Shown here: positions 34,866 to 43,494 of the stretch, in pieces
Position numbering within the stretch: the first letter of the stretch is position 1
Layout of the letters: the number at the start of each line of letters is the position of its first letter
DNA from: Lujinxingia vulgaris
GTDB taxonomy: Bacteria > Myxococcota_A > Bradymonadia > Bradymonadales > Bradymonadaceae
Assembly: GCF_007997005.1 (NCBI RefSeq)
Contig: NZ_VOSL01000145.1
Span: forward strand, 1 to 64,000
Length of the DNA: 64,000 nucleotides
Reading direction: 5' to 3'
The notes under the pieces: model-generated
What the model saw: the letters and a program-made list of their open reading frames with translations, nothing else
Databases searched by the model: none
What the model was told of the DNA's origin: nothing
Translations under genes and position numbers: made by a program

Positions 34866-36158
34866 TCAAGGTTGCACGCGCGCGCAGGCTGCTTCGTCGC
34901 CGAGTTCGCAGGCGCGTTGCAAGGCGTCGCGGGCGCCGGCCGCATCCACCGGGCCGCCCTGGCCGGCCGAGCGCATCTGGGCGGCGAAGGTGCAGGCCTG
35001 GAGGTGTCCGAGCTCGCAGCCGCGGCCTAAGAGCTCGCGGCCGCGGGCGAAGTCGGGGTTTGGCTGGCGGGTGTTGTAGAAGATCGCCAGGTTGTAGCAG
35101 GCCACCGGCACGTTGAGGGCGCAGGCGCGCTCAAAGCCGAAGATCATCTCGGGGGAGGTCTCCTGGCCCGACGCCGTCTCCAGAAAAGAGCGGGCGTGGT
35201 GGAAGCAGCTGTAGCCATGCCAGCGCTCGCAGCCTTCTTGCCAGAGGGTGCGGGCGGCGGCCAGGTCGCCGTTGTTTGCCAGGCCTACGGCGTGTTCGGA
35301 GCAGCCGTTGACGTCGTCGAGTTCGCAGGCCCGGGCGTAGAGGGCGTCGACACGGGGCTGCTCGGCGCCGGCGTCTTTGAGGCGGTCGGCCAGGGCGGTG
35401 CAGGCCGGGCCGAAGTCGGCGGTGCAGGCCTTCTCGATGCGTGCTTCGACTTCGGCGGCGGGGCGGCCGAGCTCTTCGTGAAGTTCGGCCAGGCGCAGGC
35501 ATCCCTCGGCGCCGTCGAGCTCGCAGGCGCGCATCAAGAGCTCTTCGGCACGGGTGGGGTCGGCGGCGTCTTCATTGAGCAGGAGCGCGATGCCCAGGTC
35601 CAGGCAGGCCTGTGGGTCGCCCTCATCGCAGCTCTGCTGCCATTGCGGGGCGTAGTCAGCGAGTGTGGTGCCGGCGCCGATGTTGCGGGCGTCGGTGCAG
35701 CTCTGCTCCTGGCCAAGCTCGCAGGCGCGCTCCAGGAGCTGGCGGGCCTGCTCGGGGTCTTTGGGCACGCCGACGCCCTGGCTGTAGACCAGGCCCAGGT
35801 CGTGGCAGGCCTGGCCGCGTTCGAGCTCACAGGCGCGGGTGAGAAGTTCAATGGAGATGGGCAGATCTTCGGGGCGCTCGGCATCAAAGGCCAGGCTTGT
35901 GGCCAGCTCGTGGCAGGCCTCGGCGTCTCCCGCTTCGCATTGTGCGGCGCGCGGGTCGTCGAGATCGGCGTAGGCCGGGGTTGTGGGAGGGGTGGCGAGC
36001 TCTGGCGCGCGCTCCTCCTCGGGAGGCGCTTTTGACTCGGAGACGTCCGGGGCGGGGGTGTTTCGGCCTATGAAAAAGACCGAGGCGCCCAGCGCCAGAA
36101 TCGCTACGATGAGGATGCTGACTGTTTTGCCGCGATTGCCATTGCTCTTTTTTTGCAT
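34866..36158 (-). CDS. Sel1-repeat protein
   Basis: A 430-residue protein with an N-terminal membrane anchor near residues 12-30 and a Pro/Glu-rich linker. It then has about ten Sel1-like repeats with the consensus ACE-x-GxxxxCxxLGxxY, for example ACELERGQACHDLGLVYSQG. Cysteine spacing is regular, so disulfides are likely in an exported domain. Sel1 repeats are protein-protein interaction scaffolds. The ATG lies behind a GAGG SD. Transcribed toward the isomerase gene with a 103-bp gap. Confidence 0.9.
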   Translation of the reverse strand: MQKKSNGNRGKTVSILIVAILALGASVFFIGRNTPAPDVSESKAPPEEERAPELATPPTTPAYADLDDPRAAQCEAGDAEACHELATSLAFDAERPEDLPISIELLTRACELERGQACHDLGLVYSQGVGVPKDPEQARQLLERACELGQEQSCTDARNIGAGTTLADYAPQWQQSCDEGDPQACLDLGIALLLNEDAADPTRAEELLMRACELDGAEGCLRLAELHEELGRPAAEVEARIEKACTADFGPACTALADRLKDAGAEQPRVDALYARACELDDVNGCSEHAVGLANNGDLAAARTLWQEGCERWHGYSCFHHARSFLETASGQETSPEMIFGFERACALNVPVACYNLAIFYNTRQPNPDFARGRELLGRGCELGHLQACTFAAQMRSAGQGGPVDAAGARDALQRACELGDEAACARVQP

Positions 36159-36256
36159 GTGGACCTCAGCTGGCGTGGCTTTAAATCCCGCAGGGGGCGT
36201 GATAATCGCAGAAGCCACAGGAGAGGTCGAGGCGCATTGTGGCAAGCGAGGAAGCG

Positions 36257-37075
36257 ATGAAGTCTGGTGGTCGAGGGGTGAAGATCAACACGAGAGGAGC
36301 GGCGCTGCTGATGCTGCTGACGCTGCCGGGAGGCTGGGTCGGGTGCGATCGTGGTGGAGAGCCCGAGGCGCCGGCGCCCGCCGTGCCCGTCGAGCGCGAG
36401 GAGGCGCCGGCGGTCGAGGAGCCCGCCGAGCCCGACGCCGAAGAGGCCGAGCCGCCCGGACCGCCAGAAGGCCCCTTGAGCTTTTCGAGCTGGCCGGGGC
36501 GAGAGGAGTTGCACACCTTCGACTTGATGTGGCTCGGCGGAGAACGCGAGGTGACGCTCTATGAGGGGCCTGACGCCTCCTCCTCACAGGTGGGCACGGC
36601 CAGCTGGATGGACACCGAAGAGATCGTCTGGGAGGACACGCGTGTGCGGGTGCTGGAGCCGACCGCGTATGAGGCCACCCGAGCGCTGGAGGTAGCGGGG
36701 CTGGCCTACGATGAGGACTTTGAGGAGTTGGATGCCGAGGAGGTGCGTCTGGCCCTGGAAGAAGGCGAGCAGGTTGCGCTTTATCAATACGGTGGCGAGG
36801 GTACCTGCTTTGTGGGAGCGCGCGGCCAGGTGGTGCTCGGGCCCTGTCCGACCGAGGAGATGGGACTTCGCGCGGTGAACGAGCGTCCCGATGCGGATGC
36901 GCAGCCGGCGCAGGCGGCATCTGAGGACGCGGCCCATCCCGAGGTCAAAGAGCGCTGGCGGCCGCGCGAAGAGCAGTGGTGGGTGAGAGTTCGCCACAAC
37001 GCGCAGCGCGGTTGGATGCGCGTCGATAATGCGCCGGTCGAGGTTCATGTGCGCCTCATTGAAGGCTACGAGTGA
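36257..37075 (+). CDS. SH3-like lipoprotein of unknown function
   Basis: A 272-residue lipoprotein with lipobox GWVGC after a hydrophobic segment. A Pro/Ala/Glu-rich spacer of about 45 residues follows. A first SH3-like stretch has REVTLYEGPDASSSQVGTASW; a last one ends with WWVRVRHNAQRGWMRV. These flank an acidic helical region. The ATG was chosen for its GAGGA SD; an upstream GTG at 36239 is in frame. It is transcribed divergently from the Sel1 gene across a 98-bp gap. Bacterial SH3-like domains often bind cell-wall peptides; that is inference. Confidence 0.6.
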   Translation: MKSGGRGVKINTRGAALLMLLTLPGGWVGCDRGGEPEAPAPAVPVEREEAPAVEEPAEPDAEEAEPPGPPEGPLSFSSWPGREELHTFDLMWLGGEREVTLYEGPDASSSQVGTASWMDTEEIVWEDTRVRVLEPTAYEATRALEVAGLAYDEDFEELDAEEVRLALEEGEQVALYQYGGEGTCFVGARGQVVLGPCPTEEMGLRAVNERPDADAQPAQAASEDAAHPEVKERWRPREEQWWVRVRHNAQRGWMRVDNAPVEVHVRLIEGYE

Positions 37076-37148
37076 GGCTGCGGCGCGCCACGCGCCGCCT
37101 GAGCACGACGATGCACGATGCCACACGACACACGCACGAGAGCATACG

Positions 37149-38066
37149 ATGTCGGGACTTCCCCAGAAGTGGGCCATTGCCGGTGACGGGACGTCGCTGG
37201 CCTATCGGGACAGCGGCGGTGATGGGGTGCCGGTGGTCTTTACCAACGGCTACGCCACCTCGACCTATTATTGGGACGGGCTTGTGGAGGCGCTGGGCGA
37301 CCGGGTGCGCGCGATCACCTGGGACCTGCGCGGGCATGGGCGGTCGCAGGCCGCGCGCGATCCGCAGAGCCTGACGGTGGGGGGCTGCGCCGACGATCTT
37401 CGCCGGGTGATGGACGCGGCCGGTGTGGAGCGCGCGGTGCTCGTGGCCTTTTCGTTCGGGTGCCAGATCGTGCTGGAGGCCTGGCGGCTGATGCCCGAGC
37501 GGGTGATGGGGCTGGTGCCGATCCTCGGGCCTTTTGAGCGGCCCTTTGACACGTTGATCAGCCCGAAGGTGGGGCCGTCGCTCTTTGAGGTGTTTCGGCG
37601 GGTGCGACCTGAGTGGGCCGGGGTGATGCTCAAGGCCGGCGCGTGGAGCGGGCGTATGCCGGGGGTGCATGGTGCCGCGCAGCTTACGGGCGTGGTGGGG
37701 CGAGGCGTTCGCGCCGAGGCAATGCGACCCTTTTATGAGACGCTGGGGGGCATTGATGCGGCGAGCTGGCATGCGCTCGGTGTGGCCGCTCAGGAGCACT
37801 CCGCGCGCGATCTTCTTGAGACGATCGATGTGCCCACCCTGGTCATCGCCGGCGGTCGTGACGTCTTCTCACCCGGGGAGCTCGGCCGTGAGATGGCGGC
37901 GCTCATCCCGGGCGCGCGGCTGATGTGGCTCGATGAGGCCACCCACACCGGGTTGCTGGGGCATCCCGAACCCATCGCCGCGGCGGTGCGCACGTATTTA
38001 CGCGAGATTGCCCCGGCGCATCGCGCCGGGACGTCCCAGCCGGAAACCGAGGTCGCCCCGGCCTGA
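37149..38066 (+). CDS. Alpha/beta hydrolase
   Basis: A 305-residue alpha/beta-fold hydrolase of the epoxide hydrolase / haloperoxidase-like group. The nucleophile is Ser in AFSFGCQ (alanine replaces the usual first glycine), the acid is in GGRDVFSP, and the His is in EATHTGLLGHPE. WDLRGHGRS marks the strand before the active site. Instead of the common HG oxyanion motif it has TNGYATST. The substrate is not predictable. The ATG follows GAGAG; an upstream in-frame extension to 37029 overlaps the SH3-like gene. Confidence 0.87.
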   Translation: MSGLPQKWAIAGDGTSLAYRDSGGDGVPVVFTNGYATSTYYWDGLVEALGDRVRAITWDLRGHGRSQAARDPQSLTVGGCADDLRRVMDAAGVERAVLVAFSFGCQIVLEAWRLMPERVMGLVPILGPFERPFDTLISPKVGPSLFEVFRRVRPEWAGVMLKAGAWSGRMPGVHGAAQLTGVVGRGVRAEAMRPFYETLGGIDAASWHALGVAAQEHSARDLLETIDVPTLVIAGGRDVFSPGELGREMAALIPGARLMWLDEATHTGLLGHPEPIAAAVRTYLREIAPAHRAGTSQPETEVAPA

Positions 38067-38091
38067 GGCTGGCTAAGGCTGTCCGAGCGTT

Positions 38092-38400
38092 TCAGTCTTC
38101 GGGGAGCTCCAGCCCAAGCTCATCAAACTGCACCTGCAGCTGGTCCACGTCGCGCTGAATCTCCTGCTCGAGCTCGGTGAGGACCTCGACGGCGTTCTCT
38201 TCGGTGATCGTCTCGAGCGCCTGCTCCTGATACTCCATCTGGCGACGGGAGAGGGGTGTAGAGACCGACGACTCGATGGTGTTGTCCTCTTCGTATTCGG
38301 ACTCGTCGACGCGAAGTGGCTCCTCGGGCTCGGACTTTTTGCAGGCCGAGGTGGCGAGCAGGGTGGCGGCGAGCGCGGCGTACAAGAAAAATCGGATCAT
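38092..38400 (-). CDS. Small lipoprotein of unknown function
   Basis: A 102-residue lipoprotein: signal ending ATSAC followed by KK, then an acidic, helical chain with two likely heptad stretches (QMEYQEQALETITEENAVEVLTELEQEIQRD). No family is recognised. The ATG follows GGAGAG. It lies 2 bp after the stop of the upstream envelope gene (38403-38915), so the pair forms an operon. Confidence 0.65.
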   Translation of the reverse strand: MIRFFLYAALAATLLATSACKKSEPEEPLRVDESEYEEDNTIESSVSTPLSRRQMEYQEQALETITEENAVEVLTELEQEIQRDVDQLQVQFDELGLELPED

Positions 38401-38402
38401 CG

Positions 38403-38915
38403 TCACTCTCCGGTGGAGTCGGTCTGCGGGATGGTGCCGCCGAAGTCGCTGGCGGTGGCGCGGTGGTAGGTGCGCCACATGAAGTAGCGACGCAGCTCCA
38501 GGTCGCGGGCGGCGAGGGCGCGATCGATCAACGCCTGATCGTCGTTTTGTTCGCCGATCTGTTTGATGCGGTCGAGTTTGGCGATGCGCTCCATGTGGGT
38601 GCGGCGCGCTTCAATGCCGGCCTGAAGCACGGGGTGGTTGATGTTGTTGCGGATCATCTCGCGGCGGGCGTTGCGCTCGGCGATCTGCTCTTGCAGCATC
38701 ACCCGACGATTCTGGCGCATCTCCTCGATGCGCTCGGAGTCGAAGATGCCATTCTGGCGCAGGTTTTGAACCTTGTTGGAGGAGGCGCTCTCCGAAGACT
38801 CGGTTTGCTGAGCGCTGACCCCGGGCACGGCGAGCAGGCCAATGACGAGGAGGCCTGCGAGAAGTGTGGCACGCAGGTGGCGAGTGTGGGGGCGGAGGGT
38901 AGGCACGGCGGTCAC
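38403..38915 (-). CDS. Exported helical protein of unknown function
   Basis: A 170-residue protein with a signal peptide (hydrophobic [19 protein letters not shown]) and an almost entirely helical, charged mature part with many arginine, glutamate and glutamine residues. It has the look of a Spy/CpxP-type periplasmic chaperone in composition only; no LTxxQ motifs are present. No ATG precedes the signal, so a GTG start is required; 38915 and 38906 are both possible. It is divergent to msrB. Confidence 0.55.
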   Translation of the reverse strand: MTAVPTLRPHTRHLRATLLAGLLVIGLLAVPGVSAQQTESSESASSNKVQNLRQNGIFDSERIEEMRQNRRVMLQEQIAERNARREMIRNNINHPVLQAGIEARRTHMERIAKLDRIKQIGEQNDDQALIDRALAARDLELRRYFMWRTYHRATASDFGGTIPQTDSTGE

Positions 38916-38970
38916 TCGGGCTGAGAGGATCGGAGCGGAGGGAGGCAGGCTCCCCGGAAGTATCTTCGTC

Positions 38971-39000
38971 ACACTAAGTGTTAGACCCCGGGGCGGGGTC
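38971..39000. promoter_or_regulatory. Two adjacent palindromes between the envelope pair and msrB
   Basis: ACACT-A-AGTGT (38971-38981) is followed 2 bp later by GACCCCG-GGG-CGGGGTC (38984-39000), both perfect. The 154-bp gap separates the divergent genes at 38915 (minus) and 39070 (plus), so an operator shared by both is plausible. No clear promoter boxes were found. Confidence 0.35.
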
Positions 39001-39069
39001 TGTGCAAGTGATGGCAACGCAAAGGGGGGTTGCCGAGGTCAAATCAGGGAGCTTCAGCCAGGAGTTAAC

Positions 39070-39498
39070 ATGAGTGATGAGCGAGACGAGAAGGCAGGGT
39101 TTCAGATCGAGCGCAGTGAGGAAGAATGGCGCGAGATTCTGGGGGAAGAAGCCTACCGGGTGACCCGTCAGTGCGGCACCGAGCCGCCTTTCAGCGGGAA
39201 GTATTACAACCATAAAGGCGACGGCGTGTATGCGTGCGTGGCCTGTGGAGCGCCGCTTTTTGATTCGAGCGCCAAATACGACTCGGGCAGCGGCTGGCCG
39301 AGTTTTTACGATGCGATCGATGCGCAGCGGGTGATGACCCGTCAGGATCGCTCGCACGGGATGGTGCGCACCGAGATCTTATGCGCGAGCTGTGGGGCGC
39401 ACCTGGGGCACGTCTTCCCCGATGGTCCGGCACCGACGGGCATGCGTTTTTGTGTGAACTCAGCGGCGCTCAACTTTGAGCCGCGGGAGGAGAACTGA
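39070..39498 (+). CDS. msrB: Peptide-methionine (R)-S-oxide reductase MsrB
   Basis: A 142-residue MsrB that reduces methionine-R-sulfoxide in proteins. Zinc-binding cysteines are in CVAC (56-59) and CASC, and the catalytic cysteine is Cys128 in RFCVNSAAL. The [10 protein letters not shown] and [10 protein letters not shown] family segments are present. The ATG follows GGAG by 5 nt. Its stop overlaps the start of the next gene (TGATG), tying the two together. Confidence 0.96.
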   Translation: MSDERDEKAGFQIERSEEEWREILGEEAYRVTRQCGTEPPFSGKYYNHKGDGVYACVACGAPLFDSSAKYDSGSGWPSFYDAIDAQRVMTRQDRSHGMVRTEILCASCGAHLGHVFPDGPAPTGMRFCVNSAALNFEPREEN

Positions 39499-40025
39499 TG
39501 GATGCGCCGCTGCCGCGCGGGCGGTCGCGAGCCGAGAGGCGGGCCCGCTATCGCGAGGTCGCCGAGCGTCTGCACGCGCTGCTGGAGGGGGAGCGCGATG
39601 AGGTGGCGATGCTGGCCACGGTGGTCTGCGAGCTACATCACGCCTTTGACGACTTCGACTGGACCGGCTTCTACCGCGTGACCTCGCCGGGGATGCTCAA
39701 GGTGGGGCCTTATCAGGGAGGGCACGGGTGTCTGACGATCCCCTTTGAGCGCGGCGTATGCGGGCGCGCGGCGCGCACCGCCGAGGTGCAGCGGGTCGAT
39801 GATGTGCTGGCCGATGCGGCGCATATCGCCTGCTCGGCCACCACGCGCTCGGAGATCGTGGTGCCGGTGTGCCTGGCCGATGGCGAGGTCGTGGCGGTGC
39901 TCGATGTGGACTCGGATCGGCCGGCGGCGTTTGATGAGGTGGATGAGGCCGAGCTCGTCGGGATCTGCGCGATGTTGGGCGCTCGCCTGGGCGGATCATG
40001 CGCGATGCGAGCCCCCGGGCGCTAA
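39498..40025 (+). CDS. Free methionine-(R)-sulfoxide reductase (fRMsr, GAF type)
   Basis: A 175-residue GAF-domain protein. Cys78, Cys88 and Cys112 have spacing 10 and 24, the spacing of the three redox cysteines (84, 94 and 118) of Escherichia coli fRMsr. The surrounding GCLTIPFERGVCGRAA and IACSATTRSEIVVPV match the family. It reduces free methionine-R-sulfoxide with thioredoxin. The overlap with msrB means that the R-form is repaired both in proteins and as free amino acid from one transcript. I recognise the family by these features, not by database comparison. Confidence 0.9.
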   Translation: MDAPLPRGRSRAERRARYREVAERLHALLEGERDEVAMLATVVCELHHAFDDFDWTGFYRVTSPGMLKVGPYQGGHGCLTIPFERGVCGRAARTAEVQRVDDVLADAAHIACSATTRSEIVVPVCLADGEVVAVLDVDSDRPAAFDEVDEAELVGICAMLGARLGGSCAMRAPGR

Positions 40026-40115
40026 GTGCATAGAGGGGGAGTGAGGGGCGTCGCGTGGGAGCATCAGGTGCGCTAGAGTGGGGGCATTGTCTGGCTCAAC
40101 GACGCGAGGTGAGTT

Positions 40116-41129
40116 TTGGGGATTCTGGATCTGCACGTCGACTCGATCATTCAGCAGCGTCTTTTTGGCTACGATCTTCGCAAAAAGCATCGCCGGGGTA
40201 TCGGCGGGCAGCCGCTTTTCTGGCATGCGGACGTCCCGCGCATGATCGAGGGCGGCTACAGCGGGGCGTGCCTGGGGATCCACTACTGGCCGGTGGAGCG
40301 TGAGGCCGGCTGGCAGGAGTTGAAGAAGCAGATTGCCTACCTCGATGGGCTCTGCGCCGACGATGATCGGGTGGAGCGAGTGTGGGGCGCGGCGGGGTGG
40401 GCGGCCTCGGGAGCGCGCCCGGCACGTCTGGGCCTTGGGCCGGGCGTGGAGGGGGCTCACATGCTCAACGCGAAGATCGAGCGTGTGCGAGAGCTCGCTC
40501 AGATGGGCGTGGGGTATCTGACGCTCACCCACTTTTCAGCCAACTCGGCGGCGACGCCGTCGATGGGGCGCGGCGCAAACGAGCGAGATGGGCTCACCGC
40601 GTTTGGTCGCAGGCTCGTGGAGGAGCTCAACCGCTACGGCGTCGTCGTGGATCTGGCGCACGTCAACAACCCCTGCGTGCTCGACGCCTGTGCGGCGAGT
40701 CAGGCGCCGGTGATGTGCACGCATACCGGGGCGAAGGGGGTGTTTGAACACCCACGCAACATCAGTGATCGGGCGATCGATGCCATCGCCGAGACCGGTG
40801 GGGTGATGGGGGTGATCTTTGCGCCGCGCTACTTAAGCGGGCGCTGGCGCGCCACCACCGAGGTGGCCCTCGATCATCTCGATTATTTTGTGCAGCGGGT
40901 CGGGGTTGAGCACGTGGCGCTGGGCTCGGATTACGACGGCTGGCTGCCCACAATTCTGGCCGATCATCACGATTGCCGCGACATTCAGACGATGATCGAG
41001 GGGATGCGCCGTCGCGGCTATGACGACGACGCGATTGAGAAGATCAGCGAAGGCAACGCCCGCCGCGTCTTTGCAGAGGCGGCTCGTCGGGCCAGTGAAG
41101 CGCCCGAACACGCTGGGGCCACGGCCTGA
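40116..41129 (+). CDS. Membrane dipeptidase (peptidase M19)
   Basis: A 337-residue zinc dipeptidase of the amidohydrolase-related M19 family. The first metal site is LDLHVDS near the N-terminus; GPGVEGAHML, MCTHTGAK (His and Thr), and LGSDYDGW carry the remaining conserved residues. It lacks a signal, so it is probably cytoplasmic. The TTG start follows GAGG at a 6-nt spacing. The gene lies 91 bp after fRMsr and its substrate is not predictable. Confidence 0.87.
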   Translation: MGILDLHVDSIIQQRLFGYDLRKKHRRGIGGQPLFWHADVPRMIEGGYSGACLGIHYWPVEREAGWQELKKQIAYLDGLCADDDRVERVWGAAGWAASGARPARLGLGPGVEGAHMLNAKIERVRELAQMGVGYLTLTHFSANSAATPSMGRGANERDGLTAFGRRLVEELNRYGVVVDLAHVNNPCVLDACAASQAPVMCTHTGAKGVFEHPRNISDRAIDAIAETGGVMGVIFAPRYLSGRWRATTEVALDHLDYFVQRVGVEHVALGSDYDGWLPTILADHHDCRDIQTMIEGMRRRGYDDDAIEKISEGNARRVFAEAARRASEAPEHAGATA

Positions 41130-41177
41130 CGCTGTGAGACCTCGGCCCTCCCAGGTGCAGTCCAACACAGCACTGGT

Positions 41178-41777
41178 TTAGCGCAGGCGGGCGGCGGCGT
41201 CTTCGATGCGCTGGCGAGCGATGGGGTTGGGTTCCTGCTCGATGGCGATGTCGAGGATCTTAAACGCCGCGTCGCTGTTGAGGCGCCCCAGCGCGGCCGC
41301 GGCGCTGATACGCACCTGCACGTCATCGTGCTCCAGCACAAAGGGGGTAAGCTCGCCCACCGCGCGCTCGCCAAAGCTGTTGGCGAGCAGGGGGAGCAAG
41401 GTGTGAAGCAGGCTCACATCGGTCTGCGGGTCGTCGAGCAGTCCGGTGAGGTAGTTGAAGGTGTCGTCGTCGGCCCAGTAGCCCAGGGCGATAAGCGCCC
41501 GCTCGCGGTGGAACGCAAACGCGCTCTCGTCGCGGGCGATGCGCTCGACGAAGTGGCGAGCGCGCGGGGTGAGGCCTTCGAGCTGCTTGAGCGTGGGCGC
41601 GCGGTGATGCTGGGAGAGGAGCATCAGCACGGCTTCTTCGATGTGGGCGTCGCCGGAGGTGCTGGCGTCGTCGCTGACGCCGGGCGCGGAGGGGTCAGAA
41701 GGTTTGGCGGCAGGCTCAGCGCTGGCGCCGGTGGCCAGCAGGCTGAGCAAGGTCAGTGCGATCAGAAAGAGCTTCAT
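41178..41777 (-). CDS. Exported HEAT-repeat-like protein
   Basis: A 199-residue protein with a signal peptide (MKLFLIALTLLSLLATGASA). The mature part has about four helical pairs of the HEAT type, with a clear element DVQVRISAAAALGRLN near residue 152. HEAT repeats are structural scaffolds. The gene lies 48 bp from the M19 stop in convergent orientation. Confidence 0.7.
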   Translation of the reverse strand: MKLFLIALTLLSLLATGASAEPAAKPSDPSAPGVSDDASTSGDAHIEEAVLMLLSQHHRAPTLKQLEGLTPRARHFVERIARDESAFAFHRERALIALGYWADDDTFNYLTGLLDDPQTDVSLLHTLLPLLANSFGERAVGELTPFVLEHDDVQVRISAAAALGRLNSDAAFKILDIAIEQEPNPIARQRIEDAAARLR

Positions 41778-41851
41778 GGCGGTGCCTTATTAAGATCGAA
41801 AACGTCGGCGTGAGCGGCGATGCTGGAGGGAGCGGTGGCGCTTCTTTGAGC

Positions 41852-43360
41852 TTATTTGACCAGCGGGTTCACGCCGATGACGTGGGCCTGATCGGCGGTG
41901 ACGGTGAAATTGCCGGGGTCGGCCAGGGGGAACATCAGGTTGCCGAGATCGGGGCAGCTCTCCGGAAAGCCCTCGGTGCAGCGGGGGGTGTCGTCGAGGG
42001 GATCGAAGTTGCGTGCGGTGGATTCGGTGGTGTGAAAGAGCCCCAGGAAGTGGCCGAGCTCGTGGGCGATGATGTTGGCGGTAAAGGCGTTGCCGTCAAA
42101 GCGGCTCCCGCCCCGGCCGATGTACTCGCCGGTTAGCGCCACGCCGCTGATGCCGGAGCCGTGCAGGGCGGGCGCGCCGGGGATGCCCATAGAGATGCCG
42201 AGCGTTCCGGCGGAGTCGGTGAAGTCGAAGTTTTGCACCAGGATCAGGTTGGCGCTGAGCATGCTGTCGGCGTCGGTGCCCGGCGCCTCGGTGAGCATGG
42301 CCAGACGCGCCACATCGGCTTCGCTGCGCACAACGCTGTAGGCCTCTTCGGCGTCTTCCGGGACCGAGAAGTAGCGCACCTGTCCCAGCGAGACGTCGGC
42401 CTGGTTGTAGATGGACTCGACGGTGGCCAGGATGTCTTGCAGGTCGTCGTGGTTGGCGGCGGTGTTGGCGTTAAGGCCCAGGTAGCTCAACCCGACCAGG
42501 TAGATGTTCAGATCGATCTCGGTGCCGCGGGTGGGGCGCTCGAGCAGGTAATGGCAGACCTCGCTGTCGTCGGTGCTCAGGCGGTAGGTGTGCGCGCCCT
42601 CGCGGATCTTGCCGATGTCGTCGGGGACGGCCGGAAAGATCGTGGGGTTGATAAAGCCGAAGAGCTGGGCGCCGGTGGACTGGAAGCCGTTCTCCTGGCG
42701 CAGGTTAAACGAGGTGCCGTCGAGATCGGAGGTCACCGAGCTGGGGAAGAGCCGTCGCCCCGAGGAGACGAAGGGGACCACGGTGTACGAGTGAAGATCG
42801 TCGGAGACGTCGAAGGCCAGGCTTGCGCGGCCCTCAGGGCTGGGCGTGCAGGAGACCTCGAAGGGGAAGTCGTCGCCGGGACCATCGAAGGGGGGCGCGG
42901 GGTTCGGAGCGCAGTAGCCTTCTGTTTGAGAGAGGCCCTGGCAGACGTAGCCCTCGCGGCATTCGTCGTTGGAGGTGCACAGGCGCACGCAGAAGTTGGA
43001 GCCGCGGCCGGGGTGCAGGCAGGCGTTGTTTTCGCCGTCGCTCGCGCAATCGACGCGGGTCTCACAATCGACGGTGGTGCAGTAACCGCCGGGCCAGTCC
43101 GGGTCGGGGGCGCAGAAGCCACTGCGGCAGTTCGCGTCGCTCTCGCAAGCCTCGCCGTCAACGCGGCCGGTCTCAGCGGTCGCGTCGGGATCAGGATCGA
43201 CGCCGGCGTCGGGAAGCGTTGAAGGGTCGGAGGCGTCCGGGACGGGATCTTCAACGACGATGATCGGCTGCTCCGGGCTCGGTTCGGTCGATTGAGAACA
43301 GGCGGCGGCCAGGCAAACAAGGCCCGGCACCAGGAGGAGCGCGAAAGAGGATGGACGCAT
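41852..43360 (-). CDS. Metzincin-type zinc protease lipoprotein with Cys-rich domain
   Basis: A 502-residue lipoprotein (lipobox LAAAC). An Asp/Pro-rich linker leads to a cysteine-rich section (residues about 70-150, with CESDANCRSGFC, CLHPGRGSNFC and similar short loops) of the dickkopf/EGF-like type common in Myxococcota surface proteins. The protease domain has HELGHFLGLFH with His433, Glu434, His437 and His443, and a Met-turn at GNLMFPL. The M43/metzincin group fits. It would be a cell-surface protease. The linker and the domain order are visible; its substrate is unknown. Confidence 0.85.
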   Translation of the reverse strand: MRPSSFALLLVPGLVCLAAACSQSTEPSPEQPIIVVEDPVPDASDPSTLPDAGVDPDPDATAETGRVDGEACESDANCRSGFCAPDPDWPGGYCTTVDCETRVDCASDGENNACLHPGRGSNFCVRLCTSNDECREGYVCQGLSQTEGYCAPNPAPPFDGPGDDFPFEVSCTPSPEGRASLAFDVSDDLHSYTVVPFVSSGRRLFPSSVTSDLDGTSFNLRQENGFQSTGAQLFGFINPTIFPAVPDDIGKIREGAHTYRLSTDDSEVCHYLLERPTRGTEIDLNIYLVGLSYLGLNANTAANHDDLQDILATVESIYNQADVSLGQVRYFSVPEDAEEAYSVVRSEADVARLAMLTEAPGTDADSMLSANLILVQNFDFTDSAGTLGISMGIPGAPALHGSGISGVALTGEYIGRGGSRFDGNAFTANIIAHELGHFLGLFHTTESTARNFDPLDDTPRCTEGFPESCPDLGNLMFPLADPGNFTVTADQAHVIGVNPLVK

Positions 43361-43494
43361 CGAGAGCTCACTGCAGAAAGGTACATAGCCCTGCCGACGA
43401 GGGCTTATCAGTCGGACAATGTAGGGAAAGGGGGGTGAAATTCCAAGAAGCGGGCAGGTAAAGGTTGGTGTGCGGTGGCGTCAGCGCCCTGCGT

